Shown here: piece after piece, positions 1 through 9,439 of the stretch
How the letters are laid out: each line of letters opens with the position of its first letter
How positions within the stretch are numbered: the first letter of the stretch is position 1
DNA from: Adhaeretor mobilis
GTDB taxonomy: Bacteria; Planctomycetota; Planctomycetia; Pirellulales; Lacipirellulaceae
Length of the DNA stretch: 64,000 nucleotides
NCBI RefSeq assembly: GCF_007741515.1
Contig: NZ_CP036263.1
Location: 5,505,178 to 5,569,177, forward strand
Direction: 5' to 3'
Notes under the pieces: generated by a model
What the model was told of the DNA's origin: nothing
What the model saw: the letters and a program-made list of their open reading frames with translations, nothing else
Database searches by the model: none
Position numbers and translations under genes: made by a program

Positions 1-2758
1 CGGCTCAGCAGCGGCGACGCTCATCGCAGGGGTGGTGAGCGCGGGCACGATTGCGGGGGTGGTGAGCTCGAGCAATCAGAAGCTGGGGGAGAAGAATGTC
101 GAGCTGGCGGATGCGAATACGAAGCTTGAAGTGGCCCGTGACGATGCCTTGCAGGCGAAAACTGAGGCGGTAGAAGTTGCTGAATTTATGGTCTCCGCTT
201 TTCGGTCGCCTGATCCGGCCCTCTATGGGAAAGATATCACGGTTGCTCAGGCGCTCGAGTGGGCAGCGGTGGATATTGAGGATCGATTCGAGGACGATCC
301 ACGCACGAAAGCGGCGCTACTGGATGCTCTCGGTCGCACTTACAGAGGCTTGGGCCTCGTGCAAGAAGCGGTGCCGCTCAGCGAGGAAGCATTCCAGTTG
401 CTCTTGGAGCATCTGGGGCCCGAGGCGGCTGAAACGCTCGTCGTGAAACACAACTTCGCCCAAGCACTCGTCTATGCAGGAGAGACCGACCGTGGGACGG
501 CGTTGCTTGAAGAGGTTTTGCAATCACGCCGCCAACTGCTGGGACCCCACAGCGAACCAGCCCTCATCACGATGAACAATCTGGCGGAAGCCTATCAGAA
601 TGCAGGGCAGATTAAAAAAGCGATCGCTCTGCAAGAACAGACCCACGCCCTCAGGAAGGAAGAGAAATCTCCCGACACGCACGCATTGATTGTTTCGCTC
701 AACAATCTCGGGAATTTTTACCGCTCTGCTGGGGATTTGAAGAAGTCACTTAGTATCCACCAAGAAGCAGCCAAGTTGGCCGGCGAAACGCTCGGCCCCG
801 AGGACATCGAGACTCTGGTACTACAGGCCAATCTAGCCAACACGCTCCTCGATCTGGGCAAGAAACAGCAAGCGCTTCTGATTCAAGAGAATGCTTATAA
901 AAAGTTGCTGAAATTGCTGGGTCCCGACCACCCTAGCACCTTGATGTCTGCGAATAATTTGGCAACTACCTACAAGCTGCTCGCGCAGCAGGACGAAGCG
1001 ATCAATTTGTACGAGAAAAGTCTTGCGGCCAGCAGAGAAAAACTCGGCGAAGCTCACCCGAAAACCTTAACGCTCATGGGAAACCTTGGCGAAGCCTACG
1101 CCGGGGCGGGCCGATTGCCAGAGGCCCTCGAGATGCAGGAATCGCTGTTACAAACTGCGGAACGAACTTTCGCCGCGGACCATCCGAATCTTCTCAACAT
1201 CAAAGGCAATTTGGCGAAAACTTATCTGAGCGTGGGGCGGTTCCAGGAAGCCACAGTTCTCACTAAGCAAGCGTACGACCAACTTTGCAAGAAACTGGGC
1301 GAGGATCACCCCGATACGCTGACGAGTCTCAGCAGCTTGGCACTTGCTTATCTGGAAAGTGGCGAGATCGACAAAGCAATCACCCTAATGGAGAAAACGC
1401 TGAAGAAAGAGCGCGTCGTGCTTGGCGATGACCACCCGGAAACCTTGGGGACGTTGAACAATTTGGCTAACGCCTACCAAGACGCAGGGCGCCTGCCAGA
1501 GGCTCTAAAACTCCATGAAGAGACGTTCGCAAAGAAGCAGAAGGTCTTCGGGCCGAAACATCCCTACACACTCACCTCGATGAATAATGTCGCCCAGGCG
1601 TACCAGGAAGCAGGAGAAATAGAAAAAGCCATCGCGATGCACGAGAAGAATCTTGAGATCGATCGCGATATTCGGAAGCCGGGCCACCCGGAGACTCTCA
1701 AGACAATGACAAACTTAGCGATGGCTTATTCCTCGGCAGGGGAGTTTGAGAAGGCGTTGGCTCTCTGTGAAGAGTGTGATCGACTCTTCCTGGAAACCCT
1801 TGAGAAGGATCATCCCGACAGGCTATCTTTGCTGAGTAATTGGGCCTTCATTCTCTACAACGCAGGTCAACTCGACGAAGCGATCACTCGGTACGAAGAG
1901 AACTTAGTCGCTCGACGTGCAAAGCTCGGGCCTGCACACCATGACACTTTACAGACCATGCAAAACTTGGCTTCTTGCTACGGGAATGCCGGCAGGGCCG
2001 AAGAAGCAATTACCATGATGGAACAGGCCTACAAGCAGCTAGCAGCACAGTTTGGGCAAGCCCACCACATAACGATCAGCACCTCGGGGAATCTAGCTGA
2101 TCTCTATGAGCAAGTGGGAAGGAATGAAGAGGCCGTTGAACTCTACGAGCAATCGCTCAAAAATAGCAAAGCGACGCTTGGACACAATCATCCCGCAACG
2201 CTTGGCTATACTGATCGCTTGGCGTATCTCAATGAACGATTCGCAAGGTACGAGCAAGCACAAGCACTATACATCGCCTACGCCACCACGCTTCAACAGC
2301 AAGAACGAGCTAGCAATGGCGTGCATATCGCTTATGCGATCGAACGCAACGCTTATTGCCTTGTGAAGCGTGGCATGCACGACGACGCGGAAGAACCGCT
2401 CAAATGGATCCGAGAAATCACCAAGGAGTCACCCAACTGGTTTCTGCGACACGATGCCACGAGTTTGCTTGGGGAAATAAAGCAAACTCAGGGCAAATTT
2501 GAGGAGAGCGAGAAGTTGCTGCTGGCTGGGTATCGCGGGCTCGCAGAAACTCGTGAGAACATTCCACCCCGAAACCTATTTGTGCTTCCTGAATCGCTCA
2601 TGCGAATCGTGAATTTCTACCGAACTCGCGGCAATCTTGACGAGACAGGAAAATGGCAGAAGGAACTGGATAAAATCAATGCAAAGGGAGCTAAGCCAGA
2701 CACAAAGCCTATTACTGAGCCAGAGCCCTTTGATAATCTGAACTTCAACTTCCACTAA
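1..2758 (+). CDS. Ser/Thr kinase-linked TPR protein, C-terminal part (5' end outside window)
   Basis: The frame is open from base 2 and ends at TAA 2756-2758. Its first residues (GSAAATLIAGVVSAGTIAG) are a membrane segment that matches the corresponding segment of the next gene, where it follows a protein kinase domain; the missing N-terminus is therefore inferred to be a similar kinase. After about 40 residues of linker/coiled coil come at least fourteen TPR-like units of about 42 residues, with the kinesin-light-chain pattern LGxDHPxTLxxxxNLAxxY...AGxxxEAxxL. The TPR part should lie outside or in the periplasm/paryphoplasm and bind a partner while the kinase faces the cytoplasm. A GTG at 32 could start an ORF, but the open upstream frame and the homology argue against it. 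The kinase assignment is inference; the TPRs are seen directly. Confidence 0.85.
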   Translation, partial: GSAAATLIAGVVSAGTIAGVVSSSNQKLGEKNVELADANTKLEVARDDALQAKTEAVEVAEFMVSAFRSPDPALYGKDITVAQALEWAAVDIEDRFEDDPRTKAALLDALGRTYRGLGLVQEAVPLSEEAFQLLLEHLGPEAAETLVVKHNFAQALVYAGETDRGTALLEEVLQSRRQLLGPHSEPALITMNNLAEAYQNAGQIKKAIALQEQTHALRKEEKSPDTHALIVSLNNLGNFYRSAGDLKKSLSIHQEAAKLAGETLGPEDIETLVLQANLANTLLDLGKKQQALLIQENAYKKLLKLLGPDHPSTLMSANNLATTYKLLAQQDEAINLYEKSLAASREKLGEAHPKTLTLMGNLGEAYAGAGRLPEALEMQESLLQTAERTFAADHPNLLNIKGNLAKTYLSVGRFQEATVLTKQAYDQLCKKLGEDHPDTLTSLSSLALAYLESGEIDKAITLMEKTLKKERVVLGDDHPETLGTLNNLANAYQDAGRLPEALKLHEETFAKKQKVFGPKHPYTLTSMNNVAQAYQEAGEIEKAIAMHEKNLEIDRDIRKPGHPETLKTMTNLAMAYSSAGEFEKALALCEECDRLFLETLEKDHPDRLSLLSNWAFILYNAGQLDEAITRYEENLVARRAKLGPAHHDTLQTMQNLASCYGNAGRAEEAITMMEQAYKQLAAQFGQAHHITISTSGNLADLYEQVGRNEEAVELYEQSLKNSKATLGHNHPATLGYTDRLAYLNERFARYEQAQALYIAYATTLQQQERASNGVHIAYAIERNAYCLVKRGMHDDAEEPLKWIREITKESPNWFLRHDATSLLGEIKQTQGKFEESEKLLLAGYRGLAETRENIPPRNLFVLPESLMRIVNFYRTRGNLDETGKWQKELDKINAKGAKPDTKPITEPEPFDNLNFNFH

Positions 2759-2767
2759 CCGTAAGCC

Positions 2768-2806
2768 CCGCGCGAGGCGTAGCTCGCGGGCTAGTTTCGC
2801 GTAACA
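2768..2806. terminator. Hairpin repeat after first TPR gene (copy 1)
   Basis: The core CGCGAG-GCGTAG-CTCGCG forms a GC stem ten bases after the stop codon. It is followed by GGGCTAGTTTCGCGTAA. A nearly identical 36-base block follows the stop of the next gene at 6461-6497, so it is either a shared terminator copied with the gene or a dispersed palindrome. There is no long T-run, so termination is inferred from position and stem only. Confidence 0.55.
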
Positions 2807-2892
2807 ATTCTTACTAGCAGGAAAGAATCTCTGTTTAGAATAGCTAGAACTCTTCTCGACTTTTCAACAGCGCACCTTCTCGGCAGGAAGCG

Positions 2893-5800
2893 ATGGCTAG
2901 CGAACGCAGTGACAACGAAACGCGCAACCCTGACATTCACGGTACGGTCGGTCCATCGCCTTCTCCGGCGGACTCAGCATCTCGAGATACCAGCGAAGGC
3001 CCCCGCTTTCGGATCATCCGCCCGCATGACGAGGGCGGCCTGGGCAAGGTCTCGGTAGCGCTCGACACCGAGTTGGATCGCGAAGTCGCGCTCAAGGAGA
3101 TCAAGCCGCAGTTTGCCGATGACGAATCAAGCCGTTCGCGTTTCTTGCTCGAAGCGGAAATTACCGGCGGGTTAGAGCACCCTGGCATCGTGCCGATCTA
3201 CGGCTTGGGCGCTTCAGCCGACGGACGCCCTTACTACGCGATGCGGTTCATCCGTGGCAACAACCTGGCCACGGCCATTCGAGCGTACCATGAGGAAGGC
3301 GAGACCGAGAGTGGCCCGGATAAAGTGGTGCAACTGCGCCGACTGCTGGGCCGGTTCCTCGATGTGTGCAACGCGGTCTACTACGCACACCAACGGGGCG
3401 TGTTGCATCGCGACTTGAAGCCGGGCAACGTCATGCTTGGCGAGTACGGCGAAACACTCGTTGTTGATTGGGGATTGGCGAAGCCAATCGGTGCACCCGA
3501 GGAGTCAGTCGTTGAAGCAAACGAAAACACTATCCAATCCCCGCTGGTACCGCGCTCGGGTAGCGTGGTCGATGCAACGCAGCTCGGCTCGGCGATTGGT
3601 TCGCCCCACTACATGAGCCCCGAACAGGCTCGCGGCGAACACGACCAACTGGGCCCGGCAGCCGATGTTTATAGCTTAGGTGCCACGCTTTACACGCTGC
3701 TCACTAATCGCAGACCGATTCACGGCGATACGATCGAGACAGTCCTTGAGAAAGTTCAATTGGGCCCCACGAAAACGGCTCGGCAAGAAAACTCGCAAGT
3801 CGATGCTGCATTGAGTGCCATCTGCGCTCGCGCCATGGCCCAAGAGCCCACAGATCGTTACGCCACGGTGCGAGCGCTGGCCGAAGATGTCGAACGCTAC
3901 TTGGCTGACGAACCGGTCCGGGCCTTCCCCGAACCGCTTGCCCGACGCACCCGGCGCTGGCTGCGCAAACATCCACGGCTGGTCGGCTCTGCTGCGGCTA
4001 CGCTCATTGCGGGCATTGTGAGTGCGGGCACGATTGCGGGGGTGGTGAGTTCCAGCAATCAGAAGCTGGGGGAGAAGAATGTTGAGCTGGCCGATGCAAA
4101 TTCCCAGTTGGGAGTTGCGAAGGAGGAAGCCGAAACGGCGCGAGATGAGGCGATCGCTGCACGCGATGAGGCGGAAGTCAAACGCCGAGAAGCTGTGATG
4201 CAAAAGCAACGTGCTACGGCGGCAACAGACTTTTTGGTTCAAGCCTTCGATGCCGCAGATCCTGCCAACTTGGGCCCACAAACTCCTGTACAAGATATTC
4301 TCGAGCATGCCGCTACTAAAGCAGCTGACGGCATTACAGACCCAGAGCTCAAGGCCACCATTCTATGGGCAGTTGGTGATGCGCTCTTTAGTGCAGGCAA
4401 TTACCCCTTAGCAATTTCGACCCTAGAGCAGGCAGTATCATTGCGAGATTCGCTTGGGTTGGGAGAACCGCGTGAGGTTATTCGAGTGAAAGACAGTCTT
4501 GCGGAAGCACTACGATTTGAAGGCGATACAGAACGGTCATTGGAGCTTCACAAGGAGAATCTACGTTATGCTGAAGATCACCTTGGCGAGTCTGACACAC
4601 TAACCGACACGGTGCGTAGCCACTTAGCAATTACGCATCTTTACTTAGGCGATTATGAGAGAACTAAGGAGTTGGTCGAAGTGGTTGTCATGCGTGCTCG
4701 GGCGAACCCCCCGGAGGACCTGAACAAGTTTGTTTACCCGCTGCTGAATCTCGGAGCTGCTTATTTGAATCAGGGAGACATTCGTCAAGCGAAAACACTG
4801 ACTGAAGAGGCACTCGATGCGATTCACAATGCGAATTCCACGGACATTATCTTGTTGTCTGACTCGATGGGGCTATTGGCATTAGCGGAGGAAGCACAAG
4901 GAAATACGGAAAAAGGGTTTGAGATTCGCAAGAATGCTTACCAACTGACTAGCGAGAAGCTCTCACCTAATCACCCTAAGACCCTCGGTCAAATCAATCT
5001 ACTTTCCATCAGCTATGGCAATGCTGGCAACACACAACGTGCAATGACCTTGCTCGAAGGAGGCCTAAAGTCCGCCAAGTCCCGCTTAGGAAGTAGTCAT
5101 CCGCTAACGCTCGAATTGCAATCACATCTCGCGATTGTCTACGGACACGCAAATCGCAAACAAGATGCCCTGGACCTTATTGATTCCGCCCTGGAAACTA
5201 TCGAACAACGCTATGAACCTGATGACCGCACAAAGCTTGAGGCTATATCTTACCTATCACGGGCGCTGGCTAGCATTGGAGACCACCAGCGGGCACTAGA
5301 ATTACGCCTCCACTTACTTCAGATGATTCGCGAGACACGAGGCCCAACAGATTACCGCACCCTCGCAGTAACTCGTGATGTTGCCGAACTGCATGAAGAG
5401 CTTGGGCAGCGAAAAGAAGCTCACCGTTTATTCAAGATTGTCTACGACACCACTCGCAAAACTAAGGGAGAGTTGCATTTAGAAACGATTCGTGCGGCAC
5501 GTGACTTCGGTCTTAGTCACAGAGCCCTTGGCAATCTAGACGAAGCACTGTCATTGTTCGAAGAACAATACAAGAGTAGCCAAACTGCCCTAGGTCCCGA
5601 TCACCCCATCACCGTGGAAGCGCGACGCAGTCTGGCGAATGGATATCTCGCCGACAAGCAATTCCAGGAAGCGAGCGTCCTCTTCGGAGATCTCACGAAC
5701 CGATCCGAAGCGGGCAAAGTCTCGGAAATACAAATCATTGATCAGAGTCTGGAGGCAATTTGTCAACTGTATCTTGGCAATGGCTCCAAGGCTCAAGACT

Positions 5801-6438
5801 TACTAAGTGAGAGTTACCGAGAGGCCGCCACTCAGTTTGGAATACTCGAAGACCGTACGACCATGGTTTGGGTTCTCTATCGGAGCGTGTTACTTCTAAG
5901 TGGTGAACATGAATCACTGATTGAACTTTGCCAGCAGCGAATTTCAGATGAGGAGGCCCATGGAAGCTTTCTAGCTTTTGATCACGCAGCGATGGGCGAA
6001 GCCTACTTGGCTCTCGGTAAATATCAGGAAGCGGATGATTCTGGCGATATTGCTTTCGAAACCTTAATGAAGGCGAGTGAGTCTCTCGAACAGGGTGCCA
6101 AAGGAATGGAATTTGAAAGTAAACTTGACACAAATTCATTCTGGTGGATTTCTAGTATTCGAGGTTCCTACTACGCAAACTCGGGCGCATTGGAAATTGC
6201 TGCTGAGAACCTACAGCGAAGCTTTGATGACATGCCCAAAGATCGAGAGAAGCTTTCGCCGCTTGCCTGGCAGTTAGGGCGTCGTATCCTTGGTGACCTG
6301 TCGGAAGTCCATGATCGCTGGGAAGATTCCACGGAAAAAGAAAAGTGGCAAGACGAACTCGAAAAGTTCGAAGCCCAGCGAGAAGAGTTTGACCCTCTAG
6401 CACCTGACCAGAAAAGCCCAAGTGAGAAACAGCAATAG
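2893..6438 (+). CDS. Membrane Ser/Thr protein kinase with TPR sensor domain
   Basis: 1181 residues. A Pkn/Hanks-type kinase domain spans about 40-345: glycine loop near 47-52 (EGGLGK), ATP-binding lysine in VALKEI (Lys68), catalytic HRDLKPGNV near 172, a metal motif that reads DWGLAKP instead of DFG near 192, and MSPEQA in the activation segment near 240. The DWG variant is also found in other planctomycete kinases. A single membrane segment lies near 365-388, then a charged coiled coil (395-440, EAETARDEAIAARDEAEVK) and a long array of degenerate TPR units to the C-terminus. The protein probably phosphorylates cytoplasmic targets in response to a partner bound by the TPRs. The ATG at 2893 has AGGAAG just upstream. 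It is a paralogue of the preceding gene in the same orientation, 134 bases apart. Confidence 0.93.
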   Translation: MASERSDNETRNPDIHGTVGPSPSPADSASRDTSEGPRFRIIRPHDEGGLGKVSVALDTELDREVALKEIKPQFADDESSRSRFLLEAEITGGLEHPGIVPIYGLGASADGRPYYAMRFIRGNNLATAIRAYHEEGETESGPDKVVQLRRLLGRFLDVCNAVYYAHQRGVLHRDLKPGNVMLGEYGETLVVDWGLAKPIGAPEESVVEANENTIQSPLVPRSGSVVDATQLGSAIGSPHYMSPEQARGEHDQLGPAADVYSLGATLYTLLTNRRPIHGDTIETVLEKVQLGPTKTARQENSQVDAALSAICARAMAQEPTDRYATVRALAEDVERYLADEPVRAFPEPLARRTRRWLRKHPRLVGSAAATLIAGIVSAGTIAGVVSSSNQKLGEKNVELADANSQLGVAKEEAETARDEAIAARDEAEVKRREAVMQKQRATAATDFLVQAFDAADPANLGPQTPVQDILEHAATKAADGITDPELKATILWAVGDALFSAGNYPLAISTLEQAVSLRDSLGLGEPREVIRVKDSLAEALRFEGDTERSLELHKENLRYAEDHLGESDTLTDTVRSHLAITHLYLGDYERTKELVEVVVMRARANPPEDLNKFVYPLLNLGAAYLNQGDIRQAKTLTEEALDAIHNANSTDIILLSDSMGLLALAEEAQGNTEKGFEIRKNAYQLTSEKLSPNHPKTLGQINLLSISYGNAGNTQRAMTLLEGGLKSAKSRLGSSHPLTLELQSHLAIVYGHANRKQDALDLIDSALETIEQRYEPDDRTKLEAISYLSRALASIGDHQRALELRLHLLQMIRETRGPTDYRTLAVTRDVAELHEELGQRKEAHRLFKIVYDTTRKTKGELHLETIRAARDFGLSHRALGNLDEALSLFEEQYKSSQTALGPDHPITVEARRSLANGYLADKQFQEASVLFGDLTNRSEAGKVSEIQIIDQSLEAICQLYLGNGSKAQDLLSESYREAATQFGILEDRTTMVWVLYRSVLLLSGEHESLIELCQQRISDEEAHGSFLAFDHAAMGEAYLALGKYQEADDSGDIAFETLMKASESLEQGAKGMEFESKLDTNSFWWISSIRGSYYANSGALEIAAENLQRSFDDMPKDREKLSPLAWQLGRRILGDLSEVHDRWEDSTEKEKWQDELEKFEAQREEFDPLAPDQKSPSEKQQ

Positions 6439-6460
6439 CCCAACAACTAGGTGCTTAGCC

Positions 6461-6497
6461 ACGCGCGAGGCGTAGCTCGCGGGCTAGTTGCGCGTTA
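6461..6497. terminator. Hairpin repeat after second kinase gene (copy 2)
   Basis: Same CGCGAG-GCGTAG-CTCGCG stem and flanks as at 2768-2806, differing by a few bases, about 22 bases after the kinase stop. Its position behind each paralogue suggests it acts as a transcription terminator or was duplicated together with the genes. Confidence 0.5.
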
Positions 6498-6565
6498 AAT
6501 TAAGTTCATATCTACGTGTATTAAATCAACACTGCCGACCGCCCACCGCCAACTCCCTCCCCTCA

Positions 6566-8074
6566 ATGCGTAACATCCGCGATACCCAGCTCCTGTTCGA
6601 TCTCTCCAAGCCTGGCAGCCGTGGTGCGCGGCTGCCTGCTAGCGATGTGGGCGAGCAACCCATTGAGGACTTGCTCCCCGCGTCGGCGCTTGCTGCGACA
6701 CTGCCCGAGTTGCCTGAGGTTTCCGAGCCACAAGTCGTTCGGCATTTTACTAATCTCTCCACGCAGAACATGTCGGTCGACACGCACTTCTACCCGCTGG
6801 GTAGTTGCACCATGAAGTACAACCCGAAGCGCAACGAACGGGCAGCCGCCATGCCGGCTTTCGCAGCGTTGCATCCGTATCAGCCAGAGGAAACGCTGCA
6901 AGGCATGTTGCATGTGCTGCATGAAATGCAGGAGTACCTGCAAGAAATCTCAGGTTTGCCAGCTTGTTCCTTGCAACCGGCCGCAGGTGCGCATGGGGAG
7001 TACGCTGCATTGCTGGTCGCCGCTGCGTACTTTAAAGACCTTGGTGAGATTGAGCAGCGGAGGAAAGTCCTCGTGCCCGATAACGCACACGGCACGAATC
7101 CGGCGAGCGCGGTGATGGCTGGGTTTGAGGTCGTGACCGTGAAGACGCTCACCAACGGTAGCGTTGACATGGTGGACTTCCACGCAAAGCTCGATGACCA
7201 CATTGCTGTGCTGATGATCACCAATCCGAACACCGTGGGCATTTTCGAGCCGGCCATGGCAGAGATTGCTGATGCCATTCACAAGCGCGGCGGGCTGGTC
7301 TATCTCGATGGAGCGAACATGAATGCCATCTTGGGCGTCACTCGCCCGGGAGACTTCGGCGCCGATATGCAACACTACAATCCGCACAAGACCTTCAGTG
7401 GTCCGCACGGTGGCGGCGGACCTGGTGCGGGGCCCATTTGTGTGACAGAGAAGCTCGCTCCGTATCTGCCGGCACCGGTGGTGAAGAAAGTGGACAATCC
7501 CTCTGCGGACACCGACAAGACTGCCGACTGCCCACTGCCGACTGCCCACTACACGCTCGATTTCGATCGCCCTAAGTCGGTCGGTCGCGTCCGCGGCTTC
7601 TTCGGCAACGTGGGCGTGCTGCTGCGGGCCTACTGCTACATTCGCACCCATGGACCTGAAGGACTCCGCGCGGTGTCTGAGAATGCCGTGCTCAATGCAA
7701 ATTACTTGCTTAGCATCGTGAAGAATCTTCTCCCGATACCGCAAGGCGATCGCTGCATGCATGAGTTCGTGGCAAGTGCTTCACCGCTCAAGAAAGAAAA
7801 TGGCGTCACGGCGATGGACCTCGCGAAGCGGCTACTGGACTTTGGGTTCCATGCACCCACGGTGTACTTCCCAATGACCGTAGCGGAGTCGATCATGGTC
7901 GAGCCCACGGAATCGGAAAGCAAAGAAACGCTCGATGCATTCGCGGAAGTGCTATCGCAAATCATTGCGGAGGATGCTGACCTTCTACACGAAGCGCCAC
8001 ACACGACTGCCATTAGTCGCCCGAACGAAGTCCAAGCCGCGCGGCAGCCGGTTTTGAATTGCCCCTGTGGTTGA
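6566..8074 (+). CDS. gcvPB: Glycine dehydrogenase (decarboxylating) subunit 2
   Basis: 502 residues from ATG 6566 (MRNIRDTQLLFDLSKPG, the usual start of the family). An in-frame upstream start at 6488 would add 26 residues encoded by low-complexity repeat DNA and is rejected. This is the PLP-carrying P-protein subunit of the glycine cleavage system: it decarboxylates glycine and passes the aminomethyl group to lipoyl-H protein. The PLP lysine lies in HKTFSGPHGGGGPGAGP, and the motifs NMSVDTHFYPLGSCTMKYNP and PDNAHGTNPASA are typical. Subunit 1 and gcvH/gcvT are not in the window. An oddity is a short insertion (KTADCPLPTAH) before YTLDFDRPKS, encoded by two copies of a 14-base tandem repeat. 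The lipoylation gene downstream fits the same pathway. Confidence 0.95.
   Translation: MRNIRDTQLLFDLSKPGSRGARLPASDVGEQPIEDLLPASALAATLPELPEVSEPQVVRHFTNLSTQNMSVDTHFYPLGSCTMKYNPKRNERAAAMPAFAALHPYQPEETLQGMLHVLHEMQEYLQEISGLPACSLQPAAGAHGEYAALLVAAAYFKDLGEIEQRRKVLVPDNAHGTNPASAVMAGFEVVTVKTLTNGSVDMVDFHAKLDDHIAVLMITNPNTVGIFEPAMAEIADAIHKRGGLVYLDGANMNAILGVTRPGDFGADMQHYNPHKTFSGPHGGGGPGAGPICVTEKLAPYLPAPVVKKVDNPSADTDKTADCPLPTAHYTLDFDRPKSVGRVRGFFGNVGVLLRAYCYIRTHGPEGLRAVSENAVLNANYLLSIVKNLLPIPQGDRCMHEFVASASPLKKENGVTAMDLAKRLLDFGFHAPTVYFPMTVAESIMVEPTESESKETLDAFAEVLSQIIAEDADLLHEAPHTTAISRPNEVQAARQPVLNCPCG
7520..7550 (+). repeat. 14-base tandem repeat inside gcvPB
   Basis: ACTGCCGACTGCCC occurs twice in perfect tandem followed by ACT. 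It encodes the extra residues TADCPLPTAH in a surface region. Related strings occur upstream of this gene (6530-6560) and, on the opposite strand, at 26766-26790, so the sequence belongs to a dispersed low-complexity repeat rather than to the protein family. Confidence 0.8.
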
Positions 8075-8219
8075 ACCCGCGTTCGCGTGGTATCGGCAAC
8101 TTGTTGCCCTTTGAACCTTTTTCTACTTGCCTCGAACTAGAGGAAGGGTGCCATCTCGTCACCTTTCTCTATCGCCTATCAAGGGTAGCAAGCTACCCAT
8201 GCCACCCATTACACCGACC

Positions 8220-9014
8220 ATGCCCCTGTTATTCCCTTGTCGACTGATTATCGACCCGCCACGGACGGGCGTATGGAATATGGCGGTCGACGAGTGCCTC
8301 CTCGAAGAGGCAGCTGACGAAGGCATCGCCACGCTCAGGTTTTACCAGTGGAGCGAGCCTACTCTTTCGCTGGGGTACTTCCAGCGCTACGCCGACCGAG
8401 CGACGCATTTGGCCAGCAATGACTTGCCAGTCGTGCGCCGACTCTCCGGCGGGGGCACCCTGTTGCACGATCGTGAACTCACCTACTCGCTCTGCTTGCC
8501 ACCCGATCATCCGCTGGCGAAACGTCACCAACAGCTCTATCGCCTAGTCCATCAAAGTGCAATTGAAGCACTAGGCGAACAAGAAGTTGAACTGCTCTTT
8601 TGGGATGAGTTTGCAAAACAACAATCGGTAGCGAGCCACTCCGAGGACGCCTTCCTATGCTTCCAACGGCGAACCGATGATGACCTTGTCTTCGTTCACC
8701 AAGGCCAAGCGACAACACGAAGCCAAACAACGAAGGTAGTCGGCAGTGCCCAACGCCGTCGTCGCGGGGCCGTGTTGCAACATGGGGCGTTGCTGCTCGG
8801 AAAATCTGCATTTGCGCAGGAATTGTCCGGCCTGATCGAACTGACGGGCAAAAGCATCGATCTCGATCGGTTTCGAACCTCCTGGTCGGAACGAATTGCT
8901 ACGAAAGTCGATCTCGAATTGCGGACCTCCGAAATGTCTCGTGCAATCCAGGAAAAGTCACAAGCTCTTGCTAATGAACGACTTAAGAGCACCAATTGGC
9001 TGCGCAGGAAATAG
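8220..9014 (+). CDS. Octanoyl transferase / lipoate-protein ligase family protein (LipM-like)
   Basis: About 264 residues from ATG 8220 (MPLLFPCRLIIDPP). ATG 8199 and 8127 are also in frame but add residues without family character. The fold is the biotin/lipoate attachment (BPL/LplA/LipB) type: NMAVDECLL, RRLSGGGTLLHDRELTYSL (the RRxxGGG substrate loop) and KVVGSAQRRRRGAVLQHGALL, with the conserved lysine. A cysteine-phenylalanine pair just before that (FLCFQRRTDDDLV) matches the position of the catalytic cysteine of LipM, so octanoyl transfer from ACP is more likely than ATP-dependent lipoate ligation. The likely acceptor is glycine-cleavage H protein or an E2 subunit. It lies 145 bases after gcvPB in the same direction. 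Confidence 0.82.
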   Translation: MPLLFPCRLIIDPPRTGVWNMAVDECLLEEAADEGIATLRFYQWSEPTLSLGYFQRYADRATHLASNDLPVVRRLSGGGTLLHDRELTYSLCLPPDHPLAKRHQQLYRLVHQSAIEALGEQEVELLFWDEFAKQQSVASHSEDAFLCFQRRTDDDLVFVHQGQATTRSQTTKVVGSAQRRRRGAVLQHGALLLGKSAFAQELSGLIELTGKSIDLDRFRTSWSERIATKVDLELRTSEMSRAIQEKSQALANERLKSTNWLRRK

Positions 9015-9439
9015 CCCGATTAAGAGTCAGTAAGCCACCTGTCGATAGAATCCAATAGGCTGGAAGCAATGGGACTCAGGCATAGACACTACGGCTACCC
9101 GCCAAAGTCCACTAGCGAGGAGGGATTTTGTCTCGTCAAAAAAAATTTTTCACGCGTTAGATAGGGTCGCCGTGAGTACTGCACCAAGAGTATGATAGAA
9201 GCAGTGGCTCAGGTCACTTAAGCTTGTGTCCCCTCAGGACATGCCAATCCTGTTGTCGTGCCCGTGGGGGGTCTGACACAAGTAGCAGAGAAAATACCTC
9301 GATAGAGTTAGCCCCATTTGCAGTGCCTTGTGCGTGTTGCTGCATAAGGCCAATAGGCACGGCAGGGCGGCTCGGTTCCGGTCTTAGAGGCCCGGAATAC
9401 TCGGAGGGGAGACCACTTTCAAATGATTGGAATAGGGCA
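9015..9439. other. Intergenic region, no gene seen
   Basis: 425 bases without a credible coding frame; the open frame from 9224 has no family character before the FHA start. An A/T run around 9138-9152 (AAAAAAAATTTTT) stands out and could be part of an upstream promoter or a bent-DNA region. No hairpin with a T-run was found. Confidence 0.4.

Noticed and set aside
6950-7762. 270-codon minus-strand frame inside gcvPB
   Set aside because: Antisense shadow of a well-identified enzyme gene.
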